This document shows, in pieces, positions 57,738-64,000 of a stretch of DNA of 64,000 nt. A model generated the notes under the pieces. It was given only the letters and a program-made list of their open reading frames with translations. It searched no databases and had not been told where the DNA came from. The position numbers and the translations under genes are program-made. Source of the stretch: Laribacter hongkongensis DSM 14985 (lineage in GTDB: Bacteria > Pseudomonadota > Gammaproteobacteria > Burkholderiales > Aquaspirillaceae); contig NZ_AUHR01000006.1 in NCBI RefSeq assembly GCF_000423285.1, forward strand, positions 1 to 64,000. Reading direction: 5' to 3'. Position 1 is the stretch's first letter. Every line of letters begins with the position of its first letter.

Positions 57738-59909
57738 ATGAAATTCCTCAAGGAATCCCCGGCCATCCGCTCCATGGCCCGCCTGCCTGCCCACGCCACG
57801 GTCGCCTGCGCACTGGCCGGTACACCATTACTGTCGCTGGCCGAGACCCCGGCCGGCGACACCGTGCTGGCACCGGTCAAGGTCACCGGCCAGCGCACCG
57901 ACAATCCCGACTACGGCAGCAGTCTGACCAGCGTCGGCAAGATGCCGATGGCCCAGCGCGACATCCCGCAGTCCACCACCGTCATCACCCGCCAGCTGAT
58001 GGACGACCAGCAGGACACCACCCTGCGTGAAGCCCTGCGCAACGTCAGCGGGCTCACCATCAATGCCGGTGAGGGCGGTGCCAGTGGCGACAGCTTCACC
58101 CTGCGCGGCTACTCGGTCGCCACCGACCTGTTCCTAGACGGCGTGCGCGATGCCGGCCAGTACAGCCGCGATACCTTCAACTACGAGCGCGTCGACATCC
58201 TGCGCGGCGCCACGTCGATGCTGTACGGCCGCGGCTCGACCGGCGGCGTCATCAACCAGGTGAGCAAGTCGGCCCACCTTGGCGACCGCAGCGACCTGGA
58301 GCTGAGCGTCGGCACCGACGACTATTACCGCTCCACTGTCGACCTCAACCGCCAGACCGGCGACAACAGCGCCGTACGCCTGAACCTGATGGGACAAAAA
58401 TCCGACAGCTGGCGCGACGGCCCGGAATTCAACCGCTTTGGCGTGGCGCCGACCTTCCGCTGGGGCATCGGCACACCGACCGAAGTCGAGCTGTCGTACT
58501 TTTACCTGAAGGAAAACAACGTCCCCGACTACGGCGTGCCGTACAACCCGGTCACCAAGGAACCGATCGACAAGCCCGGCACCTTCTACGGCCTGCCGGA
58601 CTACGACTACGAAGACACCACCACCCAGATCGCCACGGCCACGGTCAAGCACCGCTTCAGCCCGACGGCCAGCATCAAGAACACCCTGCGCTACGGCCAG
58701 TACGAGCGCGACCTGATGCCCAGTGCACCACGGCTGAATGCGGCCGGTGCCCCGACCGACAACACGCCGATGAAGCTGGAACACAAGACCCGGCTGGGCG
58801 AGCTGGACATCTGGAGCAACCAGACCGACTTCAACTTCAAGCTCTTTACCGGCCCGCTGACCCACAACATCCTCACCGGCGCCGAAATCGGCCGTGAAAC
58901 CTCGGACGTCACCAGCTGGCGGCACAAGAGCGGCGCCAACCTGACCGGCGGCACGGTCGGCAATCCCGACCACAACCTGCGGCCGTCCGACCCGACGCCG
59001 GTGATCACCGGCCAGACCGAGTTCACCGTCGACACGCTGGCGGTCTACCTGCAGGACATGATCGAATTCACGCCCGAATGGAAGCTGCTGCTCGGCGCCC
59101 GCTGGGACCGCTTTGACGGTGACTACACGCGCATGACCGTATCCGGCACCACGCCCGTCACCGAGCACTACACGCGCAAGGACAGCGTGCTGAGCTACCG
59201 CATCGGCCCCTTGTGGCAGCCGAGCGAATCACAGTCGTACTACGCAGCCTTCGGCACGTCGTTCAACCCGTCGGGCGAGGCCTATTCGCTGGACCCGAAG
59301 GGCAGTAACACGCCACCGGAAAAGAACCGCAACATCGAGATCGGCGCCAAATGGGACCTGCTGGACGGTGACCTGCTGCTGCGTACGGCCGTGTTCCGTA
59401 CCGAAAAGACCAACGAGCGCAACACCGATACCGATGCCAGCCCGGACGAATACCTGCTGTCCGGTGCCCGCCGCACCGACGGGGTGGAATTCGAAATCGC
59501 CGGCCGGCTGACTGCCAACTGGCAGGTGTTTGCCGGTGCCGCCATCATGGACCCGAAAATCACCAGGGCCGTCGGCAACGATGCCTTCAAGGTCGGCCAG
59601 CGGCCGGAAAATGCTCCCAAACACACTTACAACCTGTGGACCACCTACAAGTTTGCCGAGGGCTGGAAAATCGGCGGCGGCCTGAATGCCGTCGGCCGGC
59701 GCTGGGCCCAGCCGACGCTGAGTGGTGCCAATTCGCTGCCGGGCTACATCCGCTGGGACGGCATGATCGGCTACGAAACCCGCAGCTGGGAAGCACAGCT
59801 CAATGTCTACAACCTGACCGACACCACCTGGTATGAAGGTCTGTACCGCGGTCACGCCGTACCCGGCACGGCCCGCTCGGCCCGCCTGACCGTCAATTTC
59901 AAACTGTAA
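57738..59909 (+). CDS. TonB-dependent siderophore receptor
   Basis: A 723-residue outer membrane receptor. The signal peptide ends about residue 35 (CALAGTPLLSLAETPA). A TonB-box-like stretch (DTVLAPVKVTGQ) follows, then a plug domain with QSTTVITRQLMDDQQDTTLREALRNV and RGATSMLYGRGSTGGVINQVSK. The 22-strand barrel ends in the terminal aromatic-type strand TARSARLTVNFKL. It belongs to the catecholate/hydroxamate siderophore receptor group (resembling Fiu/BfrD in the plug region); the exact ligand cannot be told. Ribosome binding site is weak. Downstream piuC supports a Fiu/PiuA-type catecholate role. Confidence 0.9.
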   Translation: MKFLKESPAIRSMARLPAHATVACALAGTPLLSLAETPAGDTVLAPVKVTGQRTDNPDYGSSLTSVGKMPMAQRDIPQSTTVITRQLMDDQQDTTLREALRNVSGLTINAGEGGASGDSFTLRGYSVATDLFLDGVRDAGQYSRDTFNYERVDILRGATSMLYGRGSTGGVINQVSKSAHLGDRSDLELSVGTDDYYRSTVDLNRQTGDNSAVRLNLMGQKSDSWRDGPEFNRFGVAPTFRWGIGTPTEVELSYFYLKENNVPDYGVPYNPVTKEPIDKPGTFYGLPDYDYEDTTTQIATATVKHRFSPTASIKNTLRYGQYERDLMPSAPRLNAAGAPTDNTPMKLEHKTRLGELDIWSNQTDFNFKLFTGPLTHNILTGAEIGRETSDVTSWRHKSGANLTGGTVGNPDHNLRPSDPTPVITGQTEFTVDTLAVYLQDMIEFTPEWKLLLGARWDRFDGDYTRMTVSGTTPVTEHYTRKDSVLSYRIGPLWQPSESQSYYAAFGTSFNPSGEAYSLDPKGSNTPPEKNRNIEIGAKWDLLDGDLLLRTAVFRTEKTNERNTDTDASPDEYLLSGARRTDGVEFEIAGRLTANWQVFAGAAIMDPKITRAVGNDAFKVGQRPENAPKHTYNLWTTYKFAEGWKIGGGLNAVGRRWAQPTLSGANSLPGYIRWDGMIGYETRSWEAQLNVYNLTDTTWYEGLYRGHAVPGTARSARLTVNFKL

Positions 59910-59966
59910 GGCCCCGGCCGGCCGTCGCCCTGCGCTGACGGCCGGCCCCGGCTGCAAGGAACCGCC

Positions 59967-60647
59967 ATGCTGCTGCACATTCCCCATGTCCTGACCCGTG
60001 AACAGGTTCGCGCCTGCCGCGCCCGACTTGATGCTGCCGACTGGGCCGACGGCCGCATCACCGCCGGCAGCCAGTCGGCACAGGTCAAGCGCAACCTGCA
60101 ACTGCCGCAATCAAGCCCGGTAGCGCAGGAACTGTCGGCGCAGGTGGAGCAGACCCTGCGCCAGCACCCGCTGTTCTTTTCCGCCGCCCTGCCCAAACGG
60201 TTTTTTCCGCCGCTCTTTAACCGCTACGAAGGCGGCATGAACTTCGGCAACCATGTCGACAACGCCCTGCGCTACCTGCCCGGCACGACCGATGCCGTGC
60301 GTACTGACGTGTCGGCCACCCTGTTCCTGTCCGATCCGGACGAATACGACGGTGGCGAACTGGTCGTCGAGGACACCTACGGAGTGCACAGCGTCAAGCT
60401 GCCGGCGGGCGACATCGTGGTCTATCCCTCGACCAGCCTGCACCGGGTCGAGCCGGTCAGCCGCGGCGCGCGCGTGGCATCGTTCATGTGGATCCAGAGC
60501 CTGGTGCGCGAAGACGCACGGCGCACGCTACTCTTCGACATGGACATGAACATCCAGCGCCTGCGCGAGCGCCACGGCGACACCGAAGAACTGGTGGGGC
60601 TGACTTCGGCCTACCACAACCTCCTGCGGCTGTGGGCCGAGGTCTAG
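59967..60647 (+). CDS. PiuC-type Fe(II)/2-oxoglutarate dioxygenase
   Basis: A 226-residue PKHD-type hydroxylase (YbiX/PiuC family). Metal ligands: His and Asp in [11 protein letters not shown] and His in [10 protein letters not shown]; the 2-oxoglutarate-binding Arg lies in [10 protein letters not shown]. PiuC genes are typically beside catecholate siderophore receptors and are iron regulated, as here; substrate unknown. 57 nt after the receptor, with an AAGGA ribosome binding site. Confidence 0.92.
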   Translation: MLLHIPHVLTREQVRACRARLDAADWADGRITAGSQSAQVKRNLQLPQSSPVAQELSAQVEQTLRQHPLFFSAALPKRFFPPLFNRYEGGMNFGNHVDNALRYLPGTTDAVRTDVSATLFLSDPDEYDGGELVVEDTYGVHSVKLPAGDIVVYPSTSLHRVEPVSRGARVASFMWIQSLVREDARRTLLFDMDMNIQRLRERHGDTEELVGLTSAYHNLLRLWAEV

Positions 60648-60685
60648 ACCGGCCCGCGCACGGCCTGTTTCCGGGAGGACCAGCC

Positions 60686-62068
60686 ATGCCAACCCGTATC
60701 GAACACGACAGCCTCGGCCCGGTGGAAATCGACTCCGGCCGGCTCTGGGGCTCACAGACCCAGCGGGCGCTGCTGCACTTTGACATCGGCACGGAGCGCC
60801 TGCCGGCAGACATGATCCGGGCCTACGCCCGCATCAAGCGCGCCTGCGCCATCGTCCACGGTGAAGCCGGCCGGCTGGACGCCGAACAGGCAGCCGCCAT
60901 CGTCACCGTCTGCGACGAACTGCTGGCCGGCCGCTGGGACGACGAGTTTCCCCTCTCGGTCTGGAACAGCGGCAGCGGCACGCCGTTCAACATGAACGTC
61001 AACGAGGTGATCGCCAACCGCGCCAGCCAGCTGGCCGGCCAGCTCCCTGGCAGCCACCGGCCGCTGCATCCGAACGACCACGTCAATCTGGCCCAGTCCA
61101 CCAACGACACCTTTCCCACCGCCATGCATCTGGCTGCCGCCACGCTGCTGGCCGGGCAGTTGCTGCCGGCGCTGGCCCGGCTGCACGATGTCGTGGCCAC
61201 CAGGGCGGCGGAATGGAACGATCTGTGGAAAACCGGCCGCACGCACCTGATGGATGCCACACCGCTGACGCTGGGGCAGGAATGGTCAGGCTACGCCGCC
61301 ATGCTGGCAGCGGCCATGGCCGATCTGGCGCATGTGCAGCCGGTCCTGCACGAGCTGACGCTGGGCGGCACGGCGGTTGGCAGCGGCATCAACGCACCGC
61401 CCGGCTTTGCCGACGAAGTGATTGCCCGCCTGGCGGCGGAAACCGGCCTGCCCCTGCGGCCGGTGGCCAACCGTTTTGCCGCCCAGGGCGCGCACGATGC
61501 GCTGGTGCGACTGTCGGCCGCGCTGCGTACGCTGGCAGGTTCCCTGTTCAAGATTGCCAACGACATCCGCCTGCTGGCCAGCGGGCCGCGCTGCGGTCTG
61601 GCCGAATTGCAGCTGCCGGCCAACGAGCCGGGATCATCGATCATGCCCGGCAAGGTCAACCCGACCCAGTGCGAGGCCCTGACCATGCTGGCGCTGCAAG
61701 TGATGGGCAACGACATGGCCGTGACGCTGGGCAATGCCTCGGGCTGGCTGGAAATGAACGTCTACAAGCCGCTGATCATCCACAACCTGTTGCAGTCGCT
61801 GCGTCTTCTGGCCGACGGCATGACGAGCTTCGGACGTTATCTGGTGGAAGGTTGCCGGCCTGATCCAGCCCGGCTGGCACAGTGGCTGGAGGCTTCACTG
61901 ATGCGGGTCACCGCGCTCACGCCGCACATCGGCTACGAACGGGCGGCGGCGATTGCCCGCCATGCCCACGAAAACGGGCTGACCCTGCGCGAGGCGGCCA
62001 CCGGTTTCGGACAGGTGGCCGAAACCGATTTCAGCCGCTGGCTGGCGGAGGCCCAGCGGCGCGGCTAG
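60686..62068 (+). CDS. fumC: FumC, class II fumarase
   Basis: A 460-residue iron-independent fumarase interconverting fumarate and malate. Motifs: EHDSLGPVEIDSGRLWGSQTQ, GSGTPFNMNVNEVIANRA, HVNLAQSTNDTFPTAMH, KTGRTHLMDATPLTLGQE, GGTAVGSGINAPPGF and the signature GSSIMPGKVNPTQCEA. Full length. Start at the ATG at 60686 with GGGAGG; the long open frame upstream is piuC in another frame. It is 38 nt after piuC, so it belongs to the iron cluster. Confidence 0.95.
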   Translation: MPTRIEHDSLGPVEIDSGRLWGSQTQRALLHFDIGTERLPADMIRAYARIKRACAIVHGEAGRLDAEQAAAIVTVCDELLAGRWDDEFPLSVWNSGSGTPFNMNVNEVIANRASQLAGQLPGSHRPLHPNDHVNLAQSTNDTFPTAMHLAAATLLAGQLLPALARLHDVVATRAAEWNDLWKTGRTHLMDATPLTLGQEWSGYAAMLAAAMADLAHVQPVLHELTLGGTAVGSGINAPPGFADEVIARLAAETGLPLRPVANRFAAQGAHDALVRLSAALRTLAGSLFKIANDIRLLASGPRCGLAELQLPANEPGSSIMPGKVNPTQCEALTMLALQVMGNDMAVTLGNASGWLEMNVYKPLIIHNLLQSLRLLADGMTSFGRYLVEGCRPDPARLAQWLEASLMRVTALTPHIGYERAAAIARHAHENGLTLREAATGFGQVAETDFSRWLAEAQRRG

Positions 62069-62093
62069 CGCGTCGCCGACAGGAAAAACGCCA

Positions 62094-62119
62094 CCCCGGG
62101 CCTCGTTGCCGAGGCCCGG
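62094..62119 (+). terminator. Hairpin after fumC
   Basis: A perfect 11-bp stem (CCCGGGCCTCG with CGAGGCCCGGG) and a TTGC loop, 25 nt after the fumC stop. There is no real U-tract (TTCCC follows), so it may protect the 3' end instead of ending transcription. Confidence 0.55.
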
Positions 62120-62356
62120 GTTCCCTGTGGCGTGAGCCGATCCCCCTCCCGGCTCCCGGAGTCAAAAACGTGATACGCCCTTTGCGTTGCGCCGGGCTTA
62201 AGATGCCATGGCGCCCGTGTGACGGTTTTTTGCCTGTTGCTACAAATTTTTTTGCCGGCCAAATCCGGCATGCTGGTTATCCATTACAATCTGCCCGTGT
62301 TTTTGCCGCGACTGGCGCTGTCAGCCCGCACCGGCAAGCGTTCTCCGGGTGTTGCC

Positions 62357-63235
62357 ATGAAGTTCGAGCTGTACCAGCGGCAGGAAATCGTCTTGTTCCT
62401 GAAGGAAAGCGAACAGAACACGCCTCCGCACTATCACAACTTCATCGAACTGATCCTGCCTCAGGACAATCCCATAAGCGTCACCATCGACACTGCCGAC
62501 CCCATCCATGTCTGGCCCGGGGAAATCCTGCTGATCCCGCCTTTCATTGCCCACCACATCGAAGCAGAAAACACTGACGACCGGCGCACCACGCTGAAAA
62601 TCAATCTGCAAAAACTCTACCTGATGCTGGCCAACACGCCATACGCTCCGCAGATCGAGCATTTTTACCAGATCGGCTCCAACGGCCGCGTGTACCTGAA
62701 CGAAACCGCCACCCAGCTTGCGGAAATCATCGACCGGATCGGCAACGAATACACCCTGCGCAATTTCAGCGACATCGTCCACGTCATCGACATCCTGTGC
62801 CAGGAGCGGCCCAGTGATGAATGGATGGTGCCCAACAAGAAAACCACGCGGGAAATGAACCTGTGCGCCACCCTCAATGACATGGTGGACAACAATCCGG
62901 GCATCGACATCAACCTGGATGAACTGGCACAGCAGTTCAACATGTCCAAATCCACCTTCTGCCGTTTCTTCAAAAAGCATTTCGGTGTTTCTTTCCACAC
63001 CTGGCTGCTGGAGAAAAAGGTAAAATCGGCCTGCTGTTATTTGCAGGAACCGGACATGTCAATCCAGGCCATTTCCTACCAGCTCGGATTTTCTTCCCCG
63101 TCCCATTTTACAAAAGTATTCAAACAGCTGACCGGAACAACTCCGAAGGAATTCCGCGACAATCCGCTGGATTTCCCCCGTACGGAAAATGACGCGCTGT
63201 ATTCGGACGATCACGACATGCCTTTATACCGCTAG
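62357..63235 (+). CDS. AraC-family transcriptional regulator
   Basis: A 292-residue regulator. The N-terminal cupin-like part (about 1-90) has PPHYHNFIELILPQ and WPGEILLIPPFIAHHIE. The C-terminal DNA-binding domain has two helix-turn-helix units: INLDELAQQFNMSKSTFCRFFKKHFGVSFH and SIQAISYQLGFSSPSHFTKVFKQLTGTTPKEFR segments, the standard AraC signature. It probably senses a small molecule and may control the DMT transporter downstream. Start uncertain: the ATG at 62357 is chosen; an in-frame ATG at 62270 lacks a clear ribosome binding site. Confidence 0.9.
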   Translation: MKFELYQRQEIVLFLKESEQNTPPHYHNFIELILPQDNPISVTIDTADPIHVWPGEILLIPPFIAHHIEAENTDDRRTTLKINLQKLYLMLANTPYAPQIEHFYQIGSNGRVYLNETATQLAEIIDRIGNEYTLRNFSDIVHVIDILCQERPSDEWMVPNKKTTREMNLCATLNDMVDNNPGIDINLDELAQQFNMSKSTFCRFFKKHFGVSFHTWLLEKKVKSACCYLQEPDMSIQAISYQLGFSSPSHFTKVFKQLTGTTPKEFRDNPLDFPRTENDALYSDDHDMPLYR

Positions 63236-63351
63236 TACTGAACCAGCCTGCCGGATTTAAAACCGGCATTACTGCCAGCAAAATCCGGAAAGCAAAAAAC
63301 CATCACTTTATTGTCAAAGAACCTGGCCGACCAATCCCGCCAGCCAACTGC

Positions 63352-63380
63352 ATGCCTGCCATACTAGCAGGCATTTTTTT
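63352..63380 (+). terminator. Intrinsic terminator downstream of the AraC gene
   Basis: ATGCCTGC (63352-63359) with GCAGGCAT (63367-63374), 8 bp and a 7-nt loop, then a further six T. Confidence 0.85.
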
Positions 63381-63574
63381 CATTCAAAACCCGGCAAAAA
63401 GCACTTGATTCATTTGTATCACCAACTGAAACAAAACAACAATTCTCAAGAATCACCACACAATGACACGAATATGCCAGCATCTGACCCGATAAAACAA
63501 TGCTGAAACAATTCTGTCATTTCCTGCACCAAATCCGCCATTCCCAGCATCTGCCCCGGTTGTGTTGATACAAA

Positions 63575-63593
63575 AATGTCAGTCTTTGACATT
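63575..63593 (+). promoter_or_regulatory. Inverted repeat, candidate operator 1
   Basis: AATGTCA and TGACATT, perfect 7-bp arms with a 5-nt spacer. Symmetry and position, 215 nt before the transporter, suggest a protein binding site; TTGATA (63564-63569) just upstream could be a -35 box. Confidence 0.45.
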
Positions 63594-63599
63594 AACCTG

Positions 63600-63622
63600 C
63601 ATTTCCCGAACAACCGGAAATG
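63600..63622 (+). promoter_or_regulatory. Inverted repeat, candidate operator 2
   Basis: CATTTCC and GGAAATG, perfect 7-bp arms with a 9-nt spacer, 6 nt after the previous repeat. Confidence 0.4.
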
Positions 63623-63660
63623 TTTGTAATTAGGGCCGTCACGCAGCCAAAGGATCCTGT

Positions 63661-63750
63661 ATGGATTATCTCAAACGAGTTGCCGACCATTTTTGGCCCC
63701 GCTATTCCAGCAAGCAAAATATCGGCATCCCGAACGGCTTTCGAATATAG
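63661..63750 (+). CDS. Candidate small ORF (29 aa)
   Basis: An ATG preceded at good spacing by AAAGGA, followed by 28 more codons and TAG. The product begins MDYLKRVADHFWPRYSSKQN and ends in IGIPNGFRI; basic, with no membrane segment. The family is not recognised. It ends 57 nt before the transporter start and could be a leader peptide or a small protein, or chance. Confidence 0.3.
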   Translation: MDYLKRVADHFWPRYSSKQNIGIPNGFRI

Positions 63751-63807
63751 CCCATCCCCTTTGAAACAACATTCACGGGCTTTATTCAGTTTTCCCAGAG
63801 GTGCATC

Positions 63808-64000
63808 ATGGATTCAGCAAAATCACTCAAGATCAAAGGCTTTGCCTTCATGTTCTTGTCTTCCAGCCTGATGGGCGGTATCGGCGCTTTTGCGCGCTAC
63901 ATCAATACATCAGGTGACGTCATTTCTTTTGCCCGCAATTTCTCCGGGCTGATCTGCATGTTCTTCATCCTGCTGGCCATGCGCCGCTTCGGCGCCGTCA
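63808..64000 (+). CDS. EamA/DMT-family transporter, N-terminal part (3' end outside window)
   Basis: The first 64 residues of a drug/metabolite-type transporter. After MDSAKSLKIKG come membrane segments FAFMFLSSSLMGGIGAFARY (about 12-31) and ISFARNFSGLICMFFILLAM (about 39-58), matching the first two helices of EamA proteins. An AGAGG ribosome binding site precedes the ATG. The AraC-type gene upstream in the same direction may regulate it. The substrate cannot be told from this part. Confidence 0.75.
   Translation, partial: MDSAKSLKIKGFAFMFLSSSLMGGIGAFARYINTSGDVISFARNFSGLICMFFILLAMRRFGAV

Larger units (their letters stand above)
63236..63807 (+). other. 572-nt intergenic region between the AraC gene and the transporter
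   Basis: This is the longest gap and is AT-richer than its surroundings. It holds a short hairpin (63249-63266), a strong terminator (63352-63380), two inverted repeats (63575-63593 and 63600-63622) and a 29-codon ORF with a good ribosome binding site (63661-63750). No tRNA or known RNA family was recognised. Promoters for the transporter probably lie here, but none matches consensus well. Confidence 0.7.

Noticed and set aside
63620-63871. An 83-codon frame before and over the transporter start
   Set aside because: It overlaps the transporter in another frame, has no ribosome binding site and no family-like sequence.

Overview
This 64 kb window is core chromosome of a GC-rich betaproteobacterium. 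Gene content and protein similarity point to the Neisseriales, in the Chromobacterium/Laribacter neighbourhood; that placement is from memory of family resemblance, not a search. Coding density is high. Nearly all long overlapping frames opposite the genes are GC-driven shadows. I see no rRNA, CRISPR array, insertion sequence, prophage or attachment site. There is one tRNA gene.

Layout. 1-5.9 kb: the end of cheA, an EAL-HDOD signalling protein, the tsaB-rimI-udg4 operon, and a convergent diguanylate cyclase. 6-10.2 kb (minus): pyrG-kdsA-eno-ftsB. 10.4-10.9 kb: rpmB-rpmG. 11-12.4 kb (minus): metF and a UPF0114 membrane protein. 12.5-28.2 kb (minus): tpiA, secG, tRNA-Leu(GAG) and the complete 14-subunit complex I operon nuoA-N in canonical order. 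28.4-32.2 kb: pstSCAB phosphate uptake without phoU. 32.2-38.1 kb (minus): tamA-tamB and a small ORF. 38.2-39 kb: a short aromatic-codon leader, a terminator and an unknown gene. 39.1-47.4 kb (minus): a chemoreceptor, moaA-carbonic anhydrase, ubiJ-ubiB, hda-HAD phosphatase, and a PerM/AI-2E family permease. 47.5-55.7 kb (plus): purM, purN, a DUF3108 protein, an RsmB-like rRNA methyltransferase, a ClC channel, grxD, upp and uraA. 55.8-62.1 kb (plus): an iron-uptake cluster of tonB-exbB-exbD, a siderophore receptor, a PiuC-type dioxygenase and fumC. 62.3-64 kb: an AraC regulator, an AT-richer intergenic region and the start of an EamA/DMT transporter.

Most of the window is housekeeping. The most interesting signals are small. 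(1) At 38211-38378 there is an apparent attenuator: a 24-codon leader ORF with a Tyr-Tyr-Trp-Tyr run, mutually exclusive RNA pairings and a terminator-like hairpin, standing in front of a gene of unknown function. (2) A strong intrinsic terminator sits 17 nt before the nuoA start codon. (3) A Fur-box-like site overlaps the tonB start codon, in front of a cluster that includes the iron-independent fumarase. (4) Inverted repeats and a 29-codon ORF with a good ribosome binding site precede the last transporter gene. No clearly new multi-gene system was found.
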